DNA from: Bacilli bacterium
Lineage (GTDB): Bacteria > Bacillota_I > Bacilli_A > RFN20 > CAG-449
Assembly (NCBI GenBank): GCA_900755065.1
Contig: CAAEFC010000012.1
Location: forward strand, 1 to 64,000
DNA length: 64,000 nucleotides
Reading direction: 5' to 3'
In this document: positions 32,966 through 44,905 of the stretch, piece by piece
Layout of the letters: the number at the start of each line of letters is the position of its first letter
Position numbering within the stretch: position 1 is the first letter of the stretch
Made by a program: the position numbers and the translations under genes
The notes under the pieces: model-generated
Seen by the model: the letters and a program-made list of their open reading frames with translations, nothing else
Database searches by the model: none
Told to the model about the DNA's origin: nothing

Positions 32966-35063
32966 ATTTTCTTTTCCTCCCGCTTTCATTCTTTATTGTA
33001 GCCGCTTTTCTTTCGTCGATCAAAGAAAAAACGATCTGATAGGATTCGACGTCCGCGCGGATCAGACGGACCCGAAGGCGGTCGCCCATCTGAAATCTTC
33101 TTCCCGTCCGTTTTCCTGTCGCTGTCAGATACCGCTCGTCGAAAACGTAAAAATCGTCGGCGATTTCCTCGAAGTCGAGAAATCCGTCGATGCCGTTTTC
33201 CAGTTCGACGAAGATGCCTTTTGCACTCATGCCGTTGATCCGCCCCGAAAAGACGTTCCCGACCTTGTCCGCCATGAATTTAGCGCTTTCCAGATCGTCG
33301 ACTTCCCGTTCGATGCTCATCGCGCGGCGTTCCTTCATCGACGCAGTTTCGCAGATATACGCGATCTCTTCGGAAAATTCTTTGCTGACGCGAAGATTTT
33401 TTCCGATCAGGTACCGGTCGATCAGACGGTGAACGCATAAGTCCGGATACCGTCGGATCGGCGAAGTGAAATGGCAGTACGTCTGACTCGCCAGCCCGTA
33501 ATGCCCGCGATTCTCCGATGCGTACCGCGCTTTGGCCAGCGAACGGAGAAGGATCATCGAAAGAATTTCTTTCTTGTCCCGATCCTGTATCCGATCCAGA
33601 TGAGAAGAAAGTTCTTTCGGCGTTACGCTCAACGGGGAGAAATCGCACTTATAGCCCAAATGCGCGGAAATCTTCATGAACGTCTCCATTTTCTTGGATT
33701 TCGGCTGTTCGTGAATCCGATACGCGAAAGGCAATTGAAGGCGTTCGACCGCCGAAGCGACGATTTCGTTGGCCGCGATCATCAGGTCCTCGATCAGTTC
33801 TTCCCCTTCGCCCTGCTTTCTCTTCACGACTTCGTAAGGCTGTCCTTCTTTCGTGCAGAGAAAGAGCAACTCGGTCGATTCCAGATCGATCGCGCCCGCT
33901 CTTTTCCGCTTTTTCCGGATTTTGTTCGCCGCTTCGTGAAGAAGAAACAACATCTGATCGATTTCTTCGGACATATGCTCTTCCTTTTTCAGTTCGTGGT
34001 TCAGCAGGCGGTTGACATACGTATACGTCAGGCGGGCGGACGAACGGATCACGCCTTTGACGATCTTACTTTCCAGAACGTTGCCGAACGGATCGATTTC
34101 AAAAATACAGGACGTTACCAGCCTGTCGACGCCGGGATTGAGCGAGCAGATGCCGTTGGAAAGTTCAAACGGAAGCATCGGCACCACCCGGTCCGTCACG
34201 TAAATCGAAGTTCCCCGCGACAGGGCTTCCCTGTCTAACGGCGTTCCCGGACAGACATAATGCGCGACGTCGGCGATATGCACGCCGATTTCGTACCCCC
34301 GCGAAGTTCTTCTGATCTCGACAGCGTCGTCGAAATCTTTGGCGTCTTCCCCGTCGATCGTAACGATCCGATGATCGCGGAAATCGACGCGCCCCGCCAA
34401 CTCGGACTCGTCCACATGATCGGGAACCGTCCGGACTTGCTTCAAAACCTCTTCGCCGAACGTCAGATCCGCGCCGTGATTGAGAATAATGCGGGCGATG
34501 TCCGCGCCGGGATCGTTTTTATGGCCGATCACTTCGGCGACATCGAGATAAAAGCGGTTCTCTTCCTGCCGTACGATCGCGGCGGAAACGATCGTTCCTG
34601 CGACGAGATTCCCCGAACCGGCATTCAGAACGAATTCCGTGTCTTCGGTGGCGATGTCCTTCGTTTCGAGAAAGCATTTTCCCCGTCGGAAGACGACCTC
34701 GCCGACGATCCGTTTCCGGCTCTTTTCGATGATCGAAAAAACCTCTCCCGCGTTTCCGTGCATTTTCAGATAGACGACGTCGTCCGGGAACGCTCCGTGC
34801 AGATCGGTCTGATCGATGTAAACGTCTTCCTCTTCGTCCGAAAGCGAAGCAAAGGCAAAATGATTCCGCACCGAAACGATGCGGGCTTTCTTCAATCCGA
34901 TCTGTTCCGGAAGATAGAGTTTATCGCGATGAAGCGCGACTTCTCCGTCGGCAATCATTCGGTTCAGCGTTTTTTCCGCTTCTTTTTCATCGGAAAAGAA
35001 TTCGAGCAGCACTTTCCTGCTCAAAGGGTGTTTTCCGATCAGATTACGGATTCGTTCTTCCAT
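32952..35063 (-). CDS. rnr: Ribonuclease R
   Basis: 703 residues, normal for RNase R. Order: N-terminal winged helix (SRKVLLEFFSDEKEAEKTLN), cold-shock domains (KARIVSVRNHFAFASL), the RNB catalytic domain with TIDGEDAKDFDDAVEI (about 235-250) whose Asp residues bind Mg2+, and a C-terminal S1 domain (NVFSGRINGMSAKGIFVEL) with a basic tail. A 3'-to-5' exoribonuclease that degrades structured RNA and cooperates with tmRNA-SmpB in clearing non-stop mRNA. The smpB gene overlaps its end by 14 bases. Confidence 0.96.
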   Translation of the reverse strand: MEERIRNLIGKHPLSRKVLLEFFSDEKEAEKTLNRMIADGEVALHRDKLYLPEQIGLKKARIVSVRNHFAFASLSDEEEDVYIDQTDLHGAFPDDVVYLKMHGNAGEVFSIIEKSRKRIVGEVVFRRGKCFLETKDIATEDTEFVLNAGSGNLVAGTIVSAAIVRQEENRFYLDVAEVIGHKNDPGADIARIILNHGADLTFGEEVLKQVRTVPDHVDESELAGRVDFRDHRIVTIDGEDAKDFDDAVEIRRTSRGYEIGVHIADVAHYVCPGTPLDREALSRGTSIYVTDRVVPMLPFELSNGICSLNPGVDRLVTSCIFEIDPFGNVLESKIVKGVIRSSARLTYTYVNRLLNHELKKEEHMSEEIDQMLFLLHEAANKIRKKRKRAGAIDLESTELLFLCTKEGQPYEVVKRKQGEGEELIEDLMIAANEIVASAVERLQLPFAYRIHEQPKSKKMETFMKISAHLGYKCDFSPLSVTPKELSSHLDRIQDRDKKEILSMILLRSLAKARYASENRGHYGLASQTYCHFTSPIRRYPDLCVHRLIDRYLIGKNLRVSKEFSEEIAYICETASMKERRAMSIEREVDDLESAKFMADKVGNVFSGRINGMSAKGIFVELENGIDGFLDFEEIADDFYVFDERYLTATGKRTGRRFQMGDRLRVRLIRADVESYQIVFSLIDERKAATIKNESGRKRKYGRN

Positions 35064-35095
35064 GCGTTCGCCTCTCCTTCCGAAAATAAAAATAA

Positions 35096-35114
35096 AAGGG
35101 TTTTCGCAACCCTT
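35096..35114 (-). terminator. Terminator or attenuator after secG
   Basis: AAGGGTT / AACCCTT with a 5-base loop and a T-rich tail on the minus strand, between secG and rnr. Part of transcription may read into rnr, since no promoter is visible in the 55-base gap. Confidence 0.65.
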
Positions 35115-35117
35115 CGT

Positions 35118-35339
35118 TTAACCGAGATACTTCGTCAGCAGTGTAAAGAGGAAAAAGACGATGCCCAGAACTAACGTCAGGATCGAGAGAACCCTCTCCG
35201 AACCGCGCTCTTTGGTTTTGGCGAAAATATTCATTTTGCTTCCTCCGGTGATCGCGCCCGAAGCCCCGTTGGTCTTCCCTCCCTGCAAAAGGGTAATCAG
35301 AATCAGCAAGACAGAAATGACAACCAAGACGTACTCCAT
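35118..35339 (-). CDS. secG: Preprotein translocase subunit SecG
   Basis: 73 residues, two membrane helices (about 2-20 and 50-70) joined by the conserved cytoplasmic loop LLQGGKTNGASGAITGGS. SecG assists SecYE-SecA protein export. secG-rnr-smpB is the standard Firmicutes order. AAGGAGG precedes the ATG. Confidence 0.93.
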   Translation of the reverse strand: MEYVLVVISVLLILITLLQGGKTNGASGAITGGSKMNIFAKTKERGSERVLSILTLVLGIVFFLFTLLTKYLG

Positions 35340-35461
35340 TTTTTCCTCCTTTTTTAAGGGTCTTTACTATAATACACCATTTTCCCCGACTTTAAAAAGG
35401 TTTTTTTGATTTTGCGCTTTATTTATTCATTTTTTTCCGGCTATCGGTTATACTTGGAATG

Positions 35462-35548
35462 ACAGAGTAGTTAGAAAGCGTTAAGTGCCTGCTTTTGGGA
35501 AGAAGAAACAGGACGAACCTTGTGGCGGTTTTCTAATGCGTCCGCTGT
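35462..35548 (+). promoter_or_regulatory. Tetrahydrofolate (folT) riboswitch
   Basis: GAGTAG, GCGTTAAGTG, the GGG-turn, ACGAA, GCGGT and TGCGTCCGCTGT occur in the order and spacing of the THF-I aptamer. A -10 box TATACT lies at 35449-35454. GTCCGC (35540-35545, aptamer 3' side) can also pair with GCGGAC (35570-35575) at the terminator stem, giving a simple antiterminator switch. Confidence 0.9.
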
Positions 35549-35572
35549 TAATGTGAAGACATTACTTTCGCG

Positions 35573-35596
35573 GACCTCTCCAAGGAGGTCTTTTTT
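35573..35596 (+). terminator. THF-riboswitch terminator, overlapping the Shine-Dalgarno
   Basis: GACCTC / GAGGTC with a 6-base loop and six T, ending one base before the ATG. The 3' arm contains AAGGAGG, so the stem also hides the ribosome-binding site: control could be by termination, translation or both. Confidence 0.85.
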
Positions 35597-36835
35597 ATGA
35601 AAACATATCCGATCCGTTCCAAAAGATTGCGCACCGTCTTCGTCGTTACTTTGCTTTCTTTTCTCCTTTCCTTTCTCTTCGGTTATCTGATCACTTCTTT
35701 CGTCAATTATCGGAACAGTTACTATCAAGTCAATTTCACCTATGAAGGCGACCAGGACCTGAACGCCATGATCGACGCGGACTATCTGAAAGAGATCCGC
35801 GACAGCGACCTGAATAAATACGCTTCGATCGACGTGGACGCCATGCTCCGGAAAGCGGATTTTACGTTGACCGATCATCGCCCGAACTATACGATCTGCA
35901 CGAAAAGCCATTACTACGATCAGTTTTTCTTCATCTCAAAGAAAAGCGTCGGAACGCGGGCAAAGACGTTTATCCGAACCGCTTTGACGACTTATATCCG
36001 GGATACGGACAGCCTCGTTTTTGAAAACGAAAGCGACATCGTCGTGCTGAAAAACCACTTTTCCCCTTATCTAGGCGGATGTTTCGCCCTGATCGGGGGA
36101 GCCTTTTTCGCCGTACTCGCCGTTAGTTTCACCCGGGACAAGGAACGTCCCGACATCGAGGACAACGTCCGTCTCTTTCACACGCCTTTTCATAAAGCCT
36201 ACTGGAAATCCTGCCTGAACGTCTTCAAAAGCGCGAAGTCCCTTTCGGGACTGGCGATGCTTTTCGCCCTGCTTCTTCTCTCCAAGTTCTTCTCGCTTCC
36301 CAGCGGGTTCGGAAATCTGGGGATTTCGCTCGCATACCTTTTTCTCGCCGTCATCGGACTCGTGTACGGCCCTGTCGTGTCGTTGATCATCGGCGCGCTC
36401 AGCGATATCATCGGCTACTTCATCACGCCTCAGCAGGGGATGTTCTACTTCGGATACACCGTGCAGGCCGCTTTGGCCGCCTTTACGTACGGGATTTGCT
36501 TCTATAAAACCCGGCTCAGTTTCGGAAAAGTGCTTCTTTCGCGGATCATCGTGGGCATGCTGTTGAACGTTCTGCTGGGTTCGTATCTCCAATGCCGCCT
36601 GTTCGCGATGTCGGGAAGCCTGGACTCGGCCGCGTTCGGGGCCACTTTTTCGGCGTACGCTCTGCTCTACTCTTTGCCGAAAAACCTGGTCTATCTTCTT
36701 CCTCAAAGCCTGGTTCTTTATTTCGTTTTCCGTGTGATCGTCCCCGTTTTCTGCCGGTTCGGCTACATCGACGAAAACGTCCGCCTTTCTTTCGTTTACT
36801 CAGATCGGAAAGAAGAGACGTTGAATCAAAACTGA
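35597..36835 (+). CDS. folT: FolT-like folate ECF S component fused to an N-terminal two-helix extracytoplasmic domain
   Basis: 412 residues, about twice the usual FolT. Residues 11-34 are a membrane helix, followed by about 120 extracytoplasmic residues with a Wzz-like pattern (YQVNFTYEGDQDLNAMIDAD), and a second helix near 155-177. From about 213 a six-helix S component follows: GNLGISLAYLFLAVIGLVYG and GALSDIIGYFI match the FolT/PanT family. The THF riboswitch directly upstream supports folate as substrate. It should pair with the shared ECF module. I know of no characterised FolT with this N-terminal domain; it could be a fusion of two older genes. It converges, with 11 bases, on a response regulator gene. 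Confidence 0.85.
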   Translation: MKTYPIRSKRLRTVFVVTLLSFLLSFLFGYLITSFVNYRNSYYQVNFTYEGDQDLNAMIDADYLKEIRDSDLNKYASIDVDAMLRKADFTLTDHRPNYTICTKSHYYDQFFFISKKSVGTRAKTFIRTALTTYIRDTDSLVFENESDIVVLKNHFSPYLGGCFALIGGAFFAVLAVSFTRDKERPDIEDNVRLFHTPFHKAYWKSCLNVFKSAKSLSGLAMLFALLLLSKFFSLPSGFGNLGISLAYLFLAVIGLVYGPVVSLIIGALSDIIGYFITPQQGMFYFGYTVQAALAAFTYGICFYKTRLSFGKVLLSRIIVGMLLNVLLGSYLQCRLFAMSGSLDSAAFGATFSAYALLYSLPKNLVYLLPQSLVLYFVFRVIVPVFCRFGYIDENVRLSFVYSDRKEETLNQN

Positions 36836-36846
36836 TGTTTCAGGAA

Positions 36847-37641
36847 TCAACTTTCTTTGACCGCGCTTTTGATCTGAATGTCGTCCAACTCGGCGAGATA
36901 ATAAATTGACCAGTCATATGATTTCAGGAATTCGCCGCGGTAATCGCCTTCCCCCGTCAGCAGATAATTCCAGTAATCGCATTCGATCTGTCCCTTATCT
37001 AGCGATAATTCGGCTCTTCTGGACGACAGACAGGGGATTCCGATCTCTTTCAGCGTTCTTTTCAGCCGCCAGACCGCGTCCCGATAGAGGATTTTGCTCT
37101 TTTCTAAATCCCGGTCCGGCCAGAGTTGCGAGATCGCGTCGTTCATCGTCAGCGTTTTTCCGTTGTATGCGAGCAAAAGCGCGAACAATTCTTTGGATTT
37201 CGCCGAAGAAAACTCCACTTTCTTTTGCCCGACGTAACAATCGAACGTATCGAACATGCGGGCGATCAGGATCGGTTTATCCTCTTTTATCCGCGAAATC
37301 AGCCTTCCGAAAGCGGTAGAATCATACGGCTTATAGAGAAATCCGACCGTATGATCCCGCACGAACTTGGGGAGAACGTCCTCTTTGATCGCCAACCCGG
37401 TTACAAAGACGATTTTGATCGTCGGGAGAATCTGAATCAACTTTTCGGCCAGTTCGATGCCGTTGATCCGGGGCATGCAGATATCGAGAAAGGCGGCGCG
37501 GACATCTTCTTTGGATACATAACTTACGATTCCGAAAAGATCGTCGCGATAAAACTTGTATTCGACGTCTGCGATTCCGATGATTTTTTCCAAAAAGAGG
37601 TACAACGCTTCGATCTCGTCGTCGATGATCACGATTTTCAT
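36847..37641 (-). CDS. Orphan response regulator with SARP-like DNA-binding domain
   Basis: 264 residues. Receiver domain: acidic pair Asp7-Asp8, phosphoacceptor Asp53 in FLDICMPRINGIELA, Thr81 and Lys104 in FLYKPYD, all intact. Residues 125-230 resemble the winged-helix part of SARP/AfsR-type regulators (SAKSKELFALLLAYNGKTLT and then KSKILYRDAVWRLKRTLKEI), as in some Firmicutes two-component regulators. No histidine kinase gene is nearby. It ends 11 bases from the convergent folT. GGAGAGG precedes the ATG. Targets unknown. Confidence 0.85.
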   Translation of the reverse strand: MKIVIIDDEIEALYLFLEKIIGIADVEYKFYRDDLFGIVSYVSKEDVRAAFLDICMPRINGIELAEKLIQILPTIKIVFVTGLAIKEDVLPKFVRDHTVGFLYKPYDSTAFGRLISRIKEDKPILIARMFDTFDCYVGQKKVEFSSAKSKELFALLLAYNGKTLTMNDAISQLWPDRDLEKSKILYRDAVWRLKRTLKEIGIPCLSSRRAELSLDKGQIECDYWNYLLTGEGDYRGEFLKSYDWSIYYLAELDDIQIKSAVKES

Positions 37642-37870
37642 GCCCTATCCTCTCCTTTCATCGCGTAACTCAAAAGCGTCGGGTCCCTTTTCGACGATCC
37701 TTTTCAGTCCGATTGCACGTTCAGCAAAGGGATATACCCGTGAAAAGGCAGGCGGGAAAAGCGGGATAGGAGACGGCTTTTTCACTTTCATATCGGAAAT
37801 CCTTCCGCCAATGCCATTCGGATTTATATCAAAATATCAAATCAAGCGCTTGAATTGCGCTGAAAACGCA

Positions 37871-37909
37871 AAAAAAGTCCATTCTTAACCAAGAAAGAAT
37901 GAACTTTTA
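37871..37909 (-). terminator. Terminator of the peptidase-lipoprotein pair
   Basis: AAAGTTCATTCTT / AAGAATGGACTTT stem (one mismatch) with a short loop and T-run on the minus strand. The remaining 230 bases to the response regulator start hold no gene I can support. Confidence 0.75.
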
Positions 37910-37931
37910 ACAGAACAGAAGCAACCTTTCG

Positions 37932-38606
37932 CTAAATCGGTCTCAGATTTTCGTTCAGATACTGCTTGATGTAATCTCGCGTATTCACTTTTTCGAAGTC
38001 TACGTATATTCCGAAGCAAACGTACGCATAACCGAGCACATCTTCGCCGCTTTCAAAAGTGATCTTCACCTTTGAGGCCGATATGTCTTCTATCCGGAAA
38101 TCCGGAACCGCTTGATCGCTTTTCATCGGAAAGAACACACAATTGAAACTCATCGAAGAATACAACCCGTCCAGAGTGAAATCCCGACCCGTTTCCAGAT
38201 CTTCATCGTAAATGCGGAAGAATTCACACACTCTCGGATTCGAGAGGATTTTTTCGCTTCCGCTTTCCATAAAAAATGGATTGTCGACATCAAACAATAC
38301 AGAAAAGGAGTTCCACGCACCAATGCCGTCATTGATCTTCTGTGGAAAAATCGAATAGAAACGTTCCTCTTGCTTTAAACTGAATTCTCCATTCAAATAC
38401 GATTTCAGCGATTCGTACGTTTCAAAGGATTCCTCATAGGAATTGACAGGAGGTTTCGTTTTTTCCGTTTCATCATCGGCGACATATCCGGAATGACTGC
38501 CGTTTCCCGACTCGCTATTTTTGGAATCGTCCGACGTATGACCGCAGCCAAAAAGGGAAAGAGAAGTTAAAAGCAAAACAAGCAACTGTGTCTTTTTCAT
38601 CGTCAT
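37932..38606 (-). CDS. Lipoprotein, unknown, coupled to the secreted peptidase-like gene
   Basis: 224 residues. Lipobox LFGC (Cys21); then a Ser/Asp/Glu-rich linker of about 45 residues and a domain of about 150 residues with strands and Phe-rich turns. No family recognised. Its ATG overlaps the stop of the upstream gene (ATGA), so it is made together with the secreted peptidase-like protein and may be its inhibitor, chaperone or anchor (inference by analogy with protease/inhibitor pairs such as staphopain/staphostatin). A second ATG at 38600 is equally possible as start. Confidence 0.78.
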   Translation of the reverse strand: MTMKKTQLLVLLLTSLSLFGCGHTSDDSKNSESGNGSHSGYVADDETEKTKPPVNSYEESFETYESLKSYLNGEFSLKQEERFYSIFPQKINDGIGAWNSFSVLFDVDNPFFMESGSEKILSNPRVCEFFRIYDEDLETGRDFTLDGLYSSMSFNCVFFPMKSDQAVPDFRIEDISASKVKITFESGEDVLGYAYVCFGIYVDFEKVNTRDYIKQYLNENLRPI

Positions 38607-39979
38607 GCACCTACCTCGTCACAAGGATGGAATTGAATAGTTCCGTCCAAATATGCTTGTAAATCTTCATCTTTAATGATGTAAATTCCATTCGGCAACA
38701 TATAACTACCGTTTTCAGTCGTCCTATTATCATTGTTCGATAACGGACCTATGATGATCGTTGTCCCCAAATCTACTACCGCCCCACAATCAATGCAGTT
38801 TCCGTATGTGTGTCCATGAGAAGTGTATGTGCTTCCTTCTTTAATCGCATGCGGTCTTAAAACATACTTCCCACAATAGCAATACGCCTTATGTTTTTCA
38901 GACGAATGCGTAGTGTAATGATCTGTATACGAATGCAAGTTTCCATTTGTATATGTAGATATCCGGCAATCATGATAGCAATAGAAATTTGTGGTTGGAA
39001 TGTTATCCGAAATGACTGTAACGGCATAATTATTCGAATGAGAATGTAAAATATTAAAATTTATTGCTAAAGCCGTTTTGTATATTGAGTAAGAATAACT
39101 CTCTATGGTTGTGTGGGTTGAAGAGGCATTCCACCCCATATGGCAATACAATTTATCTGTACTTGAATCATAATCATACGCAACAACAACATGCCCTCTG
39201 CCAGTAGTATCCCCCACAGAAAGCAAGACAGGATTTCCGAGCAACACTTGTTCTATTGCAAAATCTCTTACGGTAGAACTTAAAGATGGATTTGATTCTG
39301 CGTTACATGAAACAATGCTATAATCTGTATCTAATGCATAACCTAAAACAGTAGAAAAATAGTCATTTATAACATTATATCTCATTCTATAACTCGTCGA
39401 ACATGGACTATCATTATCACCATAGTCATAGTAGCCTCTTGCAGCGCCAATGGTGATAAGTTTCGCGTGTAGCGAAGTTGCCTGCAAAGACGCGATTGCC
39501 GAATAATAATCGATTGCACTTAATGAATCCCCATAACCGGCATCAGCAGGATCTGAAGGATTTGAAATAATATCTTTTAGCACTCCCGGAGAATTTCTAC
39601 GTAAAATCATATCGGTAGTTTCACCAACAGAATTTATATCATATTGTTCAGGAACAATCGCATCTGACAAAAACGTATCGTAATAGGATAATATCATTGC
39701 GATTGCAACATAGCCACATGAACCTTTATAATTCATTCCAAAGTTGTATGTAAGGTTATCAAAATACGAAGTTGTAAAATTTGAATAAGAACTGATGCCG
39801 CTCGAATAAGGTGCATCAGAAAGTACATATTCCATTCTTGATTCTATATCAATAACATCTGTTCCTTCAAAAGCGCAATCTTTTTCGATTATTTTTTCAT
39901 GATTATAACCAGATTTACAAGTAGGTAATACGAATGTAGTGAAAGAAACAGTCAACAATAACGTAATTATTCTAAGCAT
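38603..39979 (-). CDS. Secreted papain-like (C39/C10-type) cysteine peptidase-like protein with Cys/His-rich C-terminus
   Basis: 458 residues from ATG 39979 (AGGGGAG five bases upstream). A signal peptide (1-20) precedes Cys21, which is not a proper lipobox. A likely catalytic triad is Cys88 in GSCGYVAIAMIL, His263 in GRGHVVVAYDYD and Asn284 in HMGWN, the order and spacing of papain-like peptidases. The C-terminal part carries repeated Cys/His patterns (KAYCYCGKYVLRPH, YGNCIDCGAVV) that may bind zinc and recur in secreted proteins of gut Firmicutes. It lies in an AT-rich pair with a lipoprotein. Peptidase function is a motif-based prediction. Confidence 0.75.
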   Translation of the reverse strand: MLRIITLLLTVSFTTFVLPTCKSGYNHEKIIEKDCAFEGTDVIDIESRMEYVLSDAPYSSGISSYSNFTTSYFDNLTYNFGMNYKGSCGYVAIAMILSYYDTFLSDAIVPEQYDINSVGETTDMILRRNSPGVLKDIISNPSDPADAGYGDSLSAIDYYSAIASLQATSLHAKLITIGAARGYYDYGDNDSPCSTSYRMRYNVINDYFSTVLGYALDTDYSIVSCNAESNPSLSSTVRDFAIEQVLLGNPVLLSVGDTTGRGHVVVAYDYDSSTDKLYCHMGWNASSTHTTIESYSYSIYKTALAINFNILHSHSNNYAVTVISDNIPTTNFYCYHDCRISTYTNGNLHSYTDHYTTHSSEKHKAYCYCGKYVLRPHAIKEGSTYTSHGHTYGNCIDCGAVVDLGTTIIIGPLSNNDNRTTENGSYMLPNGIYIIKDEDLQAYLDGTIQFHPCDEVGA

Positions 39980-40231
39980 AAGTTCTCCCCTCTCAAAACT
40001 TTTCAAAATTGCACTAAATCGTTTCATAATAGCCTTATTAAAGATTTAATGCCCTCTACTGATATTATATCGTAATTCTTTTTAAATAGGAATAGAAAAA
40101 AATTTTTTATGAATGCGTAAATTTATATTCTAATAAGAAAAGGAGAATTTGAAATTAACTCACTTATTTCAATAAAATAAAAACAACTCTCATCGTAAAT
40201 TGGTAATGATATAGCAAATTCTCCGAAAAAA

Positions 40232-40270
40232 ACGTATCCCATAGAGGAATTAGCCTCTATTCCCATACGC
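40232..40270 (-). terminator. tdk terminator
   Basis: A stem with ATAGAGG / CCTCTAT plus outer ACG-GTAT pairs and an internal mismatch, followed by seven T residues on the minus strand. Confidence 0.7.
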
Positions 40271-40272
40271 GT

Positions 40273-40860
40273 TTATTCTTTCTCTTTATGAGGAACCTGA
40301 TGGCAGTGCCGGCAACGCGGTTCATACGTTTCGCTGGCGCCGATGATGAGGATCGGGTCTTCGTAAAACGCAGGTTTTCCGTTGACGATGCGCTGTGTCC
40401 GGGTCGCATTGGCTCCGCAGCAGGTGCAGATCGCCGTCAGTTTGGAAACGTATTCCGCCTTGCAGAGCAACTGAGGCATGATCGAAAACGGTTCTCCGCG
40501 AAAATCGTTGTCGAGACCGGCGCAGATCACTCTCTTTCCCATTTCCGCGAGTCGGTCAATCACCTGCACGATGCCTTCATCCATGAACTGCACTTCGTCG
40601 AAAGCCACCGCGTAAACGTCGTCGGTGATGTAACGCATCACTTCGCCGCTATGGGAAAGGTTGTAGCATTTCGTCTTGCGTTTATTGTGGGAAACCACTT
40701 CGTCGGCGGAATAGCGGTCGTCGATCGTCGGTTTGAAAACCACGACCTTCTTTTTCGCGTATTCGAGCCGCTTGATTCTCCGGATCAGTTCCTCGCTTTT
40801 TCCGGCGAACATCGGACCGCAGATGACTTCGATCCACCCTAATCTTGCATTGAATTCCAT
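40273..40860 (-). CDS. tdk: Thymidine kinase
   Basis: 195 residues, type II thymidine kinase. P-loop GPMFAGKS (15-22), DEVQF with the catalytic Glu region, the lasso loop and four zinc ligands CTCC and CRHC. It phosphorylates thymidine to dTMP for salvage. Cytoplasmic tetramer in the family. Monocistronic with its own promoter (40887-40915) and terminator. Length normal. Confidence 0.95.
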   Translation of the reverse strand: MEFNARLGWIEVICGPMFAGKSEELIRRIKRLEYAKKKVVVFKPTIDDRYSADEVVSHNKRKTKCYNLSHSGEVMRYITDDVYAVAFDEVQFMDEGIVQVIDRLAEMGKRVICAGLDNDFRGEPFSIMPQLLCKAEYVSKLTAICTCCGANATRTQRIVNGKPAFYEDPILIIGASETYEPRCRHCHQVPHKEKE

Positions 40861-40886
40861 ATCGACAAACCCTCACAACAGGTATA

Positions 40887-40915
40887 ATCTTACTGAACGT
40901 CGCTTTGACTTTCAA
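40887..40915 (-). promoter_or_regulatory. tdk promoter
   Basis: TTGAAA (40915-40910), 17-base spacer, TAAGAT (40892-40887), 27 bases before the ATG. Confidence 0.6.
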
Positions 40916-40982
40916 GAAGAAAGCCTGCCGGATTCGCGATGAGGCGAAATCCGAAACAAAACGAAGAATTCGTCGCACGAAA

Positions 40983-41011
40983 AAAGATTGCGGGGATTTT
41001 CCGCAATCTTT
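40983..41011 (-). terminator. rpoBC terminator
   Basis: AAAGATTGCGG / CCGCAATCTTT perfect stem with a 7-base loop and T-run, just after the rpoC stop on the minus strand. Confidence 0.88.
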
Positions 41012-41018
41012 CGTTCGC

Positions 41019-44888
<3,870 letters not shown>

Positions 44889-44905
44889 AGTACGATTTCG
44901 CCTCC

